In this document: piece after piece, positions 26,598 to 34,138 of the stretch
How positions within the stretch are numbered: position 1 is the first letter of the stretch
Layout of the letters: every line of letters starts with the position of its first letter
The notes under the pieces: generated by a model
Told to the model about the DNA's origin: nothing
What the model saw: only the letters and a program-made list of their open reading frames with translations
The model's database searches: none
Assembly (NCBI RefSeq): GCF_008692195.1
Contig: NZ_RXOM01000032.1
Span: 124,001-188,000, forward strand
Direction of reading: 5' to 3'
DNA: 64,000 bases
Source of the DNA: Salegentibacter sp. R32
GTDB taxonomy: Bacteria; Bacteroidota; Bacteroidia; Flavobacteriales; Flavobacteriaceae
Position numbers and translations under genes: made by a program

Positions 26598-28199
26598 ATG
26601 ATAGACTTGTTTGTAAGCTATTTAAGCGAAAGTCATTATAATCCTTATATAGAAGAATTTCGAGACCATTACCAATCTCATCCCAATTATCCCAGTTTAT
26701 ATGCTATCACCGACTCTTTAAGCCTTCTAGGGATAGAGAATATAGCTGCTCAGATACCAAAAGATCAATTTAGTGCCCTCCCTGATAAATTTATTGCGCA
26801 GGTTCAAAATGATGGAATGAAAGAATTTGTTCTAATTCATAAGCAAGAGGGTGCTGTTGCTTTGGAATTTGATAAAAATCTAAGAAAAAAAGTTACAGTT
26901 GAAAAATTTCTAGAGGATTGGACCGGGTTAATTGTTGCAATTGAACCCGGTCAAAATAAAGATAAGAGTATAGTCAAACTTTCTAAATCTAATAAATATT
27001 ATGTTCTTGGGGCAATAGCTTTGTTGTTAACCATGAGTTCTTTTTTATATGAAGATTATCGTTCATCCTATTTTATTTTTATGATCATAAGTTTTATTGG
27101 GTTAATCTTTTCAATTTTTATTTTAAAGGAAAAATATTCGGACGAATCTTCAGGGCTTGTTTCTAAAATTTGCGGAGTAAACAGTTCTTCCAAATCTAAT
27201 TGTAATGTAGTTATAGATTCTGAAAGTAAATTTCTGGGAATCATAAATTATACAGATTTACCTTTAGTATTTTTTGTGACTAATTTCATTCTTTTAAGTT
27301 TTAATTCAGCTTACTTATCAGTTATTAATTTCGTCTCTCTTTGTAGTATTCCTGTGATACTACATTCTTTTTATTTACAATGGTTTAAGATAAAGTCTAA
27401 GTGTACATTGTGTTTAACTATTGCTGGTTTGATTCTCTTGCAACCTATCGTCTATTATGCAAGTGGAGAAACTATTTTTAATATTGAATTTGTTCTTGTT
27501 TTTCAATATTTAACTTTTATGGCTGCTATGTTCTTAATATGGACTAGCGTAGATAATCATTTAAAACAAGAGAAAGCTAACCGTACAGAGAATAGACAAT
27601 TAAGAAGGTTTAAAAGGAATTTTGAGCTTTTTCAGCATTCCTTGCAAGAAATTGAAAATGCTTTTTTAATAAAGTCTTTTCATCCTTTAATATTAGGTAG
27701 CAAAAGTGCTGCTATAACATTGAAACTTTTCTTGAGTCCCAGTTGTGGGCATTGTCATACAGCATATAATGATGGACTTGAACTCATTAAAAAATATCCA
27801 GAGAAGATTAACCTTCAAATTATGTACAATTTGAATCCTGATAACCAAGATAATCCTTACATAAAGTTGGCAAAAATTACTTTGTCTTTAGGTTTGAAAG
27901 ATGAAAAACTAGCAGAACAAGCATTGTATGATTGGCATATACAAAGATTGGATCTAGAGACTTGGCTAGAGAAATGGTCGAACTACGAAACTGATGAGAA
28001 AACCTCAGGTATACTAAAAAAACAATATGAATGGTGTCGGGAAAATAGCTTCAATTTTACACCGGTGAAACTAATTAATGATTTTAAATATCCAGATAAT
28101 TATGAATTAAAAGACTTGGTGTATTTTATTTCAGATTTAGAAGAGGAGCAAGACAGAAGAATCCAAAATGATACTATTCCAGCAATGGAGAATATTTAA
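26598..28199 (+). CDS. C39-like / VKOR / thioredoxin-fold disulfide-forming membrane protein
   Basis: The 533-aa protein has three parts. Residues 1-120 resemble a C39 peptidase fold (SHPNYPSLYAITDSLSLLGI, EDWTGLIVAIEP) but contain no cysteine, so they cannot cleave. Residues 130-320 are a membrane VKOR domain: loop cysteines 192 and 202, active-site C269-T-L-C272, and about six hydrophobic segments. Residues 365-520 are a thioredoxin-like domain with FLSPSCGHCH (Cys383/386). VKOR plus thioredoxin makes disulfides in the periplasm. The five downstream Cys-rich peptides are the likely substrates, and the C39-like part may bind their leaders. An extra membrane segment before the VKOR loop leaves the side of the N-terminal domain uncertain. 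Confidence 0.85.
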   Translation: MIDLFVSYLSESHYNPYIEEFRDHYQSHPNYPSLYAITDSLSLLGIENIAAQIPKDQFSALPDKFIAQVQNDGMKEFVLIHKQEGAVALEFDKNLRKKVTVEKFLEDWTGLIVAIEPGQNKDKSIVKLSKSNKYYVLGAIALLLTMSSFLYEDYRSSYFIFMIISFIGLIFSIFILKEKYSDESSGLVSKICGVNSSSKSNCNVVIDSESKFLGIINYTDLPLVFFVTNFILLSFNSAYLSVINFVSLCSIPVILHSFYLQWFKIKSKCTLCLTIAGLILLQPIVYYASGETIFNIEFVLVFQYLTFMAAMFLIWTSVDNHLKQEKANRTENRQLRRFKRNFELFQHSLQEIENAFLIKSFHPLILGSKSAAITLKLFLSPSCGHCHTAYNDGLELIKKYPEKINLQIMYNLNPDNQDNPYIKLAKITLSLGLKDEKLAEQALYDWHIQRLDLETWLEKWSNYETDEKTSGILKKQYEWCRENSFNFTPVKLINDFKYPDNYELKDLVYFISDLEEEQDRRIQNDTIPAMENI

Positions 28200-28215
28200 A
28201 AATCTTGTACAAGAG

Positions 28216-28236
28216 AGACATATATCTTGAATGTCT
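28216..28236 (+). promoter_or_regulatory. Inverted repeat upstream of peptide gene 1
   Basis: AGACAT-atatcttga-ATGTCT is a 6-bp inverted repeat with a 9-base centre. It is repeated exactly at 28746-28766 before peptide gene 3. It could be an operator, a small RNA hairpin or part of a promoter (TATATCTTG). Confidence 0.35.
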
Positions 28237-28278
28237 ATAAACGCTCAAGAAATTATTTTAACCTTAAAACTTTTAATT

Positions 28279-28497
28279 ATGTTAAAAAAAATTTTAAATC
28301 TAGATGGAGCTAAAGAGCTCTATAAAAGGGAGCTTGTGACAGTATCAGGGGGGAAAGTTGCCTGCATGGCTCATAGTGATTGTGGTCCGTCTCAATGTTG
28401 TGGGTACTATAGTAAAGTTTGTGAATCTGTAAATAATAATGAAGGCCTATGTGATGGTGATGCTCCCGAGCCATCTCCATTAGATCCTTTACCATAA
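28279..28497 (+). CDS. Double-glycine-leader Cys-rich peptide precursor 1
   Basis: The 72-aa precursor starts at ATG 28279; the ATG 48 bases upstream is in frame but lies in sequence missing from other copies. The leader MLKKILNLDGAKEL... ends in VSGG at residue 25, the cut site for C39 peptidases. The 47-residue core has six Cys spaced C-x5-C-x4-CC-x6-C-x9-C, the order of inhibitor cystine knots, followed by an acidic Pro-rich tail. The leader fits the Bacteroidota GG-type natural-product precursors. The activity is unknown (toxin, bacteriocin or signal). Confidence 0.82.
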   Translation: MLKKILNLDGAKELYKRELVTVSGGKVACMAHSDCGPSQCCGYYSKVCESVNNNEGLCDGDAPEPSPLDPLP

Positions 28498-28509
28498 CCT
28501 ATTTATAGG

Positions 28510-28532
28510 AGAGGGCGTTTGCCCTCTTTTCT
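28510..28532 (+). terminator. Terminator after peptide gene 1
   Basis: AGAGGGC-gttt-GCCCTCT forms a 7-bp stem with a 4-base loop, followed by TTTT. It suggests the peptide genes are at least partly separate transcripts. Confidence 0.75.
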
Positions 28533-28572
28533 TATTTAATAAATAAGTTGTTTAACCTTAAAACTTTTAATT

Positions 28573-28737
28573 ATGTTAAAAAAAATTTTAAATCTAAATG
28601 GAGCTAAAGAGCTCAATCAAAAAGAAAAAAAATCGATTCAAGGCGGACTAAAAGAATGTATGTTCTGGGATAATGAATGTAAGGAGTATGGGCCGCAATG
28701 TGCCGAGTTAGAGTGTGCATTGATACCGTTTCCTTAA
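28573..28737 (+). CDS. Double-glycine-leader Cys-rich peptide precursor 2
   Basis: This 54-aa gene has a leader nearly identical to those of peptides 1 and 3 (MLKKILNLNGAKELNQ..., IQGG at residue 25). The short 29-residue core has four Cys spaced C-x6-C-x6-C-x4-C and ends LIPFP. It has only the proximal part of the upstream repeated DNA and lacks the inverted repeat. The product is too short for standard gene callers. Family membership is clear from the leader; its function is not. Confidence 0.8.
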   Translation: MLKKILNLNGAKELNQKEKKSIQGGLKECMFWDNECKEYGPQCAELECALIPFP

Positions 28738-28745
28738 GATTTTTA

Positions 28746-28766
28746 AGACATATATCTTGAATGTCT
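28746..28766 (+). promoter_or_regulatory. Inverted repeat upstream of peptide gene 3
   Basis: This is an exact second copy of AGACAT-atatcttga-ATGTCT, followed by about 40 bases nearly identical to those before peptide gene 1. Confidence 0.35.
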
Positions 28767-28808
28767 ATAAACGCTCAAGAAGTAATTTTAACCTTAAAAC
28801 TTTTAATT

Positions 28809-29009
28809 ATGTTGAAAAAAATTTTAAATCTAGATGGGGCCAAAGAGCTCAATCAAAAAGAAAAAAAATCGATTCAAGGCGGGAAGTGGAGCTGTGGGCC
28901 TAGGGCTTCCGATGGAACTTGCGCACCTTGTCCGGAAGGCTATATGTGTAATACGGGATCAACTTGCCATGGTGGGTCATATTGTATTGTAGAAATACAG
29001 CCTTTGTAA
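28809..29009 (+). CDS. Double-glycine-leader Cys-rich peptide precursor 3
   Basis: The 66-aa precursor has a leader ending SIQGG at residue 25, one base change or so from peptide 1. The 41-residue core has six Cys spaced C-x8-C-x2-C-x5-C-x5-C-x5-C, with Gly-rich turns (CPEGYMCNTG, CHGGSYC). This Cys order differs from peptides 1 and 4, so the fold need not be the same. The start is fixed by alignment with the other leaders at ATG 28809. Confidence 0.82.
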   Translation: MLKKILNLDGAKELNQKEKKSIQGGKWSCGPRASDGTCAPCPEGYMCNTGSTCHGGSYCIVEIQPL

Positions 29010-29033
29010 AACTTGTATAATTAATAATGGAAA

Positions 29034-29060
29034 GGAGAGGGATTGAACCTCTTCTTTTTT
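29034..29060 (+). terminator. Terminator after peptide gene 3
   Basis: AGAGG-gattgaa-CCTCT is a short stem followed by TCTTTTTT. Confidence 0.6.
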
Positions 29061-29071
29061 AACTTAAAATC

Positions 29072-29156
29072 ATTTGGAAAATTCCTTCATTATAAACAGA
29101 TGGAATAATAAAGGTCGTGTTCTAATATGTTTAAAAATAATTTCAAAAAAAAATGC
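29072..29156 (+). pseudogene. Decayed fragment of a C39 ABC exporter gene 5' end
   Basis: About 85 bases here align to the first 85 bases of the exporter gene at 29795. Shared blocks include CATTTGGAAAA vs AATTTGAAAAA, TATAAACAG vs TACAAACAG, AATAATAAAG vs TAATAAAG, and TGTTTAAAAATAATTTCAAAA vs the same with one change. The frame is broken by small indels and stops, so this is a relic, not a gene. It shows that an exporter copy or its start once stood upstream of peptide gene 4. Confidence 0.7.
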
Positions 29157-29181
29157 TTTTATAACCATAAAGCCTTTTATT

Positions 29182-29382
29182 ATGTTAAAAAAAATTTTAA
29201 ATCTAGATGGAGCTAAAGAGCTTAATCAAAACGAGAAAAAATCTATTAATGGAGGAAGACGTAAATGTCCTACATCTCCATGGGATCCTCCTTGTCCTGT
29301 TAATTCACCTTGTTGTAGTGACGGTTATTGTAAAGATAACCGAAGTCCTTTTGAATGTGGAGGTGGAGAACTTGAATTATGA
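29182..29382 (+). CDS. Double-glycine-leader Cys-rich peptide precursor 4
   Basis: The 66-aa precursor has a leader ending SINGG at residue 25. The 41-residue core has six Cys spaced C-x8-C-x5-CC-x4-C-x8-C, the classic C-C-CC-C-C knottin order, and ends in an acidic GGGELEL tail. The upstream AT-rich block (ACCATAAAGCCTTTTATT) is a diverged copy of that before genes 1-3. The ATG is fixed by leader alignment; the longer frame upstream reads through the exporter relic. Confidence 0.82.
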   Translation: MLKKILNLDGAKELNQNEKKSINGGRRKCPTSPWDPPCPVNSPCCSDGYCKDNRSPFECGGGELEL

Positions 29383-29460
29383 CTATATAATAAAAAACGA
29401 AAATAGGAGAATGAATGTTTTAAAAGATCAGGATATCATTAATATTTAAACTTTTAAATT

Positions 29461-29682
29461 ATGAAAAAAAACATTTTGAAATTTGGAAAATCTCTTTCTC
29501 GAGAAGAACAGAAAAATATTCATGGAGGAAGAACACTTCCTGGAGGAGGTGGTGGTTACCTCTGTGTATTAAAAACTGGGACAAACTGCCCTTCCGGTTG
29601 TGTGGAAAAGATACAAGATGGAGGGATTTACTGTTGTGAAGCAGAAGGGCATTATTGTGATTTTAATGAGACAATAGAATAA
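29461..29682 (+). CDS. Double-glycine-leader Cys-rich peptide precursor 5
   Basis: The 73-aa precursor has a different leader (MKKNILKFGKSLSREEQKNI, then HGG at 21-23). This is the older, more general Bacteroidota GG-leader form, so it is a diverged member rather than a recent copy. The 50-residue core starts with a Gly-rich stretch and has six Cys spaced C-x7-C-x3-C-x10-CC-x6-C. It is followed by a strong terminator. Confidence 0.82.
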   Translation: MKKNILKFGKSLSREEQKNIHGGRTLPGGGGGYLCVLKTGTNCPSGCVEKIQDGGIYCCEAEGHYCDFNETIE

Positions 29683-29698
29683 AATATTCTATATTCAG

Positions 29699-29736
29699 AC
29701 AGTCATTATATTGTAGATGTAATGACTGTTTTTTTA
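29699..29736 (+). terminator. Terminator between the peptide genes and the exporter
   Basis: ACAGTCATTA and TAATGACTGT form a 10-bp stem with an 11-base loop, followed by TTTTTTT. It should reduce exporter expression relative to the peptides. Confidence 0.85.
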
Positions 29737-29794
29737 TTATAAAATCAACTCTTATCGAAATAGTTGAAATTGAAAAGTAATTTATTAAAATAAT

Positions 29795-31990
29795 TTGAAA
29801 AAATTTCCTCACTACAAACAGGCAGATAATAAAGATTGTGGTCCAACGTGTTTAAAAATAATTGCAAAAAGCTATGGAAAGTTAATAGATATACAACAAC
29901 TTCGAGAGTTAAGCCAAACAACTAGGGAGGGAAGTAATCTTTTGTTTTTAAGTGATGCTGCCGAGCAAATAGGCTTTCGTACGCTAGGAGTAAGGTTAAC
30001 GCTGGAGCGGTTAAATGATGTTCCGCTGCCCTGTATTTTACATTGGAACAAAGAACACTATGTAGTACTTTATCAAATTAAAAAAGGGCGCTATTACATT
30101 TCTGATCCTGCATTTGGCTTAATTGATTATTCTAAAGAAGAACTTCTAAAACACTGGATTGGTAATAATGCAACAGAAACCACCCAGGAAGGAATTGTGT
30201 TATTAGTAGAGACCACTCCTAAGTTTTATAAAACAAAATTTGATGAAGAAGATAAAAAATCAAATTTTGGTTTCAAATTGTTGTTTCAATATCTATATAA
30301 GTATAAGAGTTTTATCGTTCAGTTAGCGATAGGACTTATAGCCAGTAGCTTACTCCAATTAATTTTTCCCTTTTTAACTCAAAGTGTTGTAGATGTAGGT
30401 ATCCAGAACCAAAATATTCATTTCGTTTATCTAGTGTTAATTGCACAGCTGTTTCTCTTTTTTGGACGGACTGCTATAGAGTTTATAAGAAGTTGGATAT
30501 TGCTTCACCTTTCAACGCGCATTAATATTTCATTAATTTCAGATTTTTTTATAAAGTTAATGAACCTTCCCATTGCTTTTTTCGACGTAAGAATGACTGG
30601 TGATATTATGCAACGCATCAATGACCATCGTCGTATAGAGAGAATATTAACCACTTCTTCCCTAAATGTACTTTTTTCATTTATAAATATGTTGGTGTTA
30701 GGCTTTGTTCTGGCGTACTATAACCTTCAGATATTTGCAGTGTTTTTTATTGGAAGTTTTTTTTACTTCACTTGGGTTACCATATTCTTAAAAAGAAGAA
30801 AAACATTAGATTATAAGAGGTTTTCAGAAGTAAGTCAAGAGCAGAGTAAAGTAATAGAAATGATTAATGGCATGCAGGAGATTAAACTTCATAATGCTGA
30901 GAAACAAAAAAGGTGGGGTTGGGAATATGTTCAGGCGAGGTTATTTAATGTTTCACTCAAAAGCCTTGTTTTAGAACAAACCCAAACCATAGGTTCTAAT
31001 TTTATAAATGAACTTAAAAATATCATTATTATATTTCTCTCAGCTACTTTGGTTATTGACGGAGAGATAACCTTAGGGATGATGATGGCAATTACCAGTA
31101 TAGTAGGAAGCTTAAATGGTCCTATATCCCAATTAATCGGATTTGTGAGAGAAGCACAAGACGCAAAAATATCCCTTTCTAGACTAGCAGAAATTCATGA
31201 TAAAGATGATGAAAAACAAACCGATTTAAAAAAGAGCAATCACGTTCCCTATGAAAAGGATTTGCAAGTTGAAAATGTATCTTTTCGGTATGTAGGCTCT
31301 GATGTAGATGTCTTAAAAAATATTAGTTTTAAAATTCCTGCCAAAAAAGTTACTGCAATTGTAGGGACAAGTGGAAGCGGTAAAACCACTTTAATGAAAT
31401 TGCTCTTAAAGTTTTATGAACCAAAAACAGGAAATATTAGTATTGGAGGTCAAGACCTCGATCAAATATCTCAAAAAGCTTGGCGAGGAGAAATAGGCTG
31501 TGTGATGCAAGAAGGTTACATCTTTAACGATACCATAGCTCATAATATAGCCATTGGAGAAGATAACATCGATAAAGAACGTCTGCAATATGCAGCAGAT
31601 ATAGCGAATATAAAAGAATTCATAGAAAACTATCCTTTAGGTTATAACACTAAAATAGGAATGGAAGGCGTTGGGATGAGTTCTGGGCAAAAACAGCGAT
31701 TAATGATTGCGCGTGCTGTTTATAAAAATCCTAAGCTTTTGTTTTTTGATGAAGCAACCAGCGCGCTAGATGCCAATAATGAAAAAGAAATAATGGGTAA
31801 ACTAGACAGGTTTTATCGAGACAAAACAGTAGTGGTGATCGCTCATCGATTGAGCACAGTGATCAATGCCGATCAAATTTTAGTAGTAGAAAAAGGTGAA
31901 ATCATAGAAAAGGGAAACCATACGCAACTCATAGAAAAAAAAGGGAATTATTATAAATTGATAAAAAATCAATTACAATTAGGAGATTAA
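29795..31990 (+). CDS. C39-peptidase ABC exporter (peptidase-containing ABC transporter)
   Basis: The 731-aa exporter starts at TTG 29795 (MKKFPHYKQ). Its N-terminal C39 protease has the full catalytic set: Cys15 in KDCGPTCL, His88 in EHYVVLYQ and Asp104 in ISDPAFG. A six-helix membrane domain follows (about 165-445). The ATPase has Walker A GTSGSGKTT at 524-532, signature MSSGQ at 628 and Walker B LLFFDEATSALD at 648. It would cut GG leaders in the cytoplasm and export the cores. The HlyD adaptor follows after 4 bases. The outer-membrane channel is not in this cluster. Confidence 0.93.
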   Translation: MKKFPHYKQADNKDCGPTCLKIIAKSYGKLIDIQQLRELSQTTREGSNLLFLSDAAEQIGFRTLGVRLTLERLNDVPLPCILHWNKEHYVVLYQIKKGRYYISDPAFGLIDYSKEELLKHWIGNNATETTQEGIVLLVETTPKFYKTKFDEEDKKSNFGFKLLFQYLYKYKSFIVQLAIGLIASSLLQLIFPFLTQSVVDVGIQNQNIHFVYLVLIAQLFLFFGRTAIEFIRSWILLHLSTRINISLISDFFIKLMNLPIAFFDVRMTGDIMQRINDHRRIERILTTSSLNVLFSFINMLVLGFVLAYYNLQIFAVFFIGSFFYFTWVTIFLKRRKTLDYKRFSEVSQEQSKVIEMINGMQEIKLHNAEKQKRWGWEYVQARLFNVSLKSLVLEQTQTIGSNFINELKNIIIIFLSATLVIDGEITLGMMMAITSIVGSLNGPISQLIGFVREAQDAKISLSRLAEIHDKDDEKQTDLKKSNHVPYEKDLQVENVSFRYVGSDVDVLKNISFKIPAKKVTAIVGTSGSGKTTLMKLLLKFYEPKTGNISIGGQDLDQISQKAWRGEIGCVMQEGYIFNDTIAHNIAIGEDNIDKERLQYAADIANIKEFIENYPLGYNTKIGMEGVGMSSGQKQRLMIARAVYKNPKLLFFDEATSALDANNEKEIMGKLDRFYRDKTVVVIAHRLSTVINADQILVVEKGEIIEKGNHTQLIEKKGNYYKLIKNQLQLGD

Positions 31991-31994
31991 AAAT

Positions 31995-33293
31995 ATGCCC
32001 AGTAATAACTCAGATATAAAACTAAGAAGCGAAGAGGTACAGGAAATCTTGTCTAAGATGCCTCATTGGACCATTAGATGGGGAAACCTTATTATTCTTA
32101 TCCTTCTGGTATTGGTGTTACTTTTCTCTTACTTTATTAAGTATCCAGATATAGTAAATGCCCCCGTAGTAGTAACTACGCAAAATCCGCCACAGCAACT
32201 TATAGCCAAATCAGCTGGAAGGTTGGAGAAAATTTTAGTCAGCGATAAAGATACTGTTCGTGAGAACACTCCCATAGCGGTTATTGAAAACACCGCTAAT
32301 TACAAAGATGTTTTTTTGCTGAAAAAAATATGTGATACCATTAATTACAAAAGTTTTGAGGGCGAATTTAAATTTCCGTTTGAAAAACTACCATATCTAG
32401 ATTTAGGTGAAATTCAACAGGCTTATAATATTTTTGAAAAAAACTATACAGCATATCAACTAAATAAGGAATTAAAGCCCTTTGAGGTTGAAAAGAATTA
32501 TCAATCTTACGAATCAGAGTATTTAGTAAAGCGATTAAACCTATTAAAAAGTCAGCGGGATTTTGCAGAAAAAGAATTAGAACTTAAAGAGAAAGAAAAT
32601 GAGCGTTATCAACGACTCTATAATACAGGAGCAATTTCTTCGCAAGAATGGGAATCCAAAAATATGGAGTTGATACAAGCAGAACGGAATTTTCAAAATA
32701 TACTTTCTCAAATCACCCAATTAGAGTCATCCAGAAGTAACTTAGCTAAAAATTCTGCCACTACAGAAATCTCAGAACTAAAAGACCAAACAGAGCTTTC
32801 AAAAAATCTCTACCAGTCTTTTAGTGATTTAAAAAACGCTATAGATAGTTGGGAATTAAAATATGTATTCCGTTCCTCCATTAAAGGCCAAGTATCTTTT
32901 ATGGGGATATGGTCCGAAAATCAAATCGTAAATATAGGAGACTTCGTTTTTACCGTTATTCCTGTTAATTATAAAGGATTTATAGGAAGAGTGGAAGCAA
33001 ACCTTCAAAATTCAGGAAAAATTAAACAAGGACAAAAAGTTAATATTCATATAGATAATTATCCCGATAACGAATTTGGTGTTTTACAAGGAAAAATTAA
33101 ATCTATATCCTTAGTCCCGAGTGCCGAAGGGAAACTGTTTATTAACGTCGATTTACCGGAAACATTAATAACTTCTTATGGAAATAAAATTAATTTTAAA
33201 CAAGAAATGACCGGGCAAGCAGATATTGTTACCCAAGATTTACGATTAATAGAACGTTTTTTCTATCAATTTAGAGGGATGTTTAGAAGATAA
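31995..33293 (+). CDS. HlyD-family periplasmic adaptor of the peptide exporter
   Basis: The 432-aa protein has one N-terminal membrane segment (about 29-50), then the split lipoyl/barrel-sandwich region starting PPQQLIAKSAGRLEKILV. A long coiled-coil hairpin (about 160-285; ERYQRLYNTGAIS) follows, and a C-terminal beta-barrel part (IKGQVSFMGIWSENQIV, then GQKVNIHIDNYP). It would link the ABC exporter to an outer-membrane TolC-type channel encoded elsewhere. It is 4 bases from the exporter stop and is the last gene of the cluster. Confidence 0.9.
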   Translation: MPSNNSDIKLRSEEVQEILSKMPHWTIRWGNLIILILLVLVLLFSYFIKYPDIVNAPVVVTTQNPPQQLIAKSAGRLEKILVSDKDTVRENTPIAVIENTANYKDVFLLKKICDTINYKSFEGEFKFPFEKLPYLDLGEIQQAYNIFEKNYTAYQLNKELKPFEVEKNYQSYESEYLVKRLNLLKSQRDFAEKELELKEKENERYQRLYNTGAISSQEWESKNMELIQAERNFQNILSQITQLESSRSNLAKNSATTEISELKDQTELSKNLYQSFSDLKNAIDSWELKYVFRSSIKGQVSFMGIWSENQIVNIGDFVFTVIPVNYKGFIGRVEANLQNSGKIKQGQKVNIHIDNYPDNEFGVLQGKIKSISLVPSAEGKLFINVDLPETLITSYGNKINFKQEMTGQADIVTQDLRLIERFFYQFRGMFRR

Positions 33294-33334
33294 TAGAATT
33301 GAGTTATTTGTGGTAGAGATTAGTTTAAATTTTT

Positions 33335-34078
33335 TTACATTTTTAAATAAAAGTCTTTTACTAAATTTTTATAATCTTCCGTGTAGAAATGACGCTCGAT
33401 TTCAATGATTAATTCTGAAGTTTCTAAAGCGGTTTTTTCAAATCCAAATTGGAATAAACTTCTTTTTAGTGGTGAGTTTTTATTGCCACGAACTCTTGTG
33501 ATTTTCTGTGGGAACAATTTTTCTTTTGAAGCCAGTTGAATAAATTCTTCTTCATTTTTGTATGGAATGATTGTACAAAATTTCCCTTCTTCGGAAAGAA
33601 GTTGTGCTGCATATTTTATGAGTTCTTCAAAAGGAAGAGCTTCTGTAAATCTTGCTTTTTTTCTTGCTTCACTCATTAGTTTTTCCCCTTCTGGGGGAAA
33701 TGCCGAAGGCAAAGGGGGATCATAAAAAGGCGGATTACTAATAATGAGATCGTAGGTTTCGCCTTTCATTTCTTCAGCAAATTCATCTAGCGCTGCGTGA
33801 TAGCAAAATAGTCGGTCGCCCCAATCGCTATTTTCAAAATTATCTACACATTGTTCGTAAGCATTTTCCTCAATTTCAAGCGCATCGATTAATTCAGCAG
33901 AACTTCGTTGAGCAAGCATTAAAGCAATCACACCTGTGCCGGCACCAATATCTAATACAGAAAATGGTTGATGGTCGATATTTGCCCAAGCACCTAACAG
34001 AACGCCGTCAGTACCAATTTTCATAGCACATTTGTCCTGCTCTATTTTGAATTGCTTGAATTGAAATGCTTTTGACAT
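33335..34078 (-). CDS. trmN6: tRNA1(Val) (adenine-37-N6)-methyltransferase
   Basis: The 247-aa SAM enzyme has DIGAGTGVIALML near residue 42 and the N6-adenine motif IISNPPFYDPPLP near residue 112, the NPPF signature of TrmN6/YfiC. The first residues KAFQFKQFKIEQDKCAMKIGTDG are typical of that family. It modifies A37 of tRNA-Val. It lies downstream of rimM and rpsP on the same strand, with 60 bases between. Confidence 0.9.
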   Translation of the reverse strand: MSKAFQFKQFKIEQDKCAMKIGTDGVLLGAWANIDHQPFSVLDIGAGTGVIALMLAQRSSAELIDALEIEENAYEQCVDNFENSDWGDRLFCYHAALDEFAEEMKGETYDLIISNPPFYDPPLPSAFPPEGEKLMSEARKKARFTEALPFEELIKYAAQLLSEEGKFCTIIPYKNEEEFIQLASKEKLFPQKITRVRGNKNSPLKRSLFQFGFEKTALETSELIIEIERHFYTEDYKNLVKDFYLKM

Positions 34079-34138
34079 AGAAATTTAATTGCTTAAGACT
34101 TAGAAATTCCTTCAAACTCACTGCCTAATACCTACAAA

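Noticed and set aside
28231-28278. Earlier in-frame ATG for peptide 1 (and 28761 for peptide 3)
   Set aside because: The added 16 residues are absent from peptides 2, 4 and 5, and the leader homology starts at MLKK.
29207-29449. Frame overlapping peptide gene 4
   Set aside because: It is an out-of-frame shadow of the Cys-rich core and has no leader.
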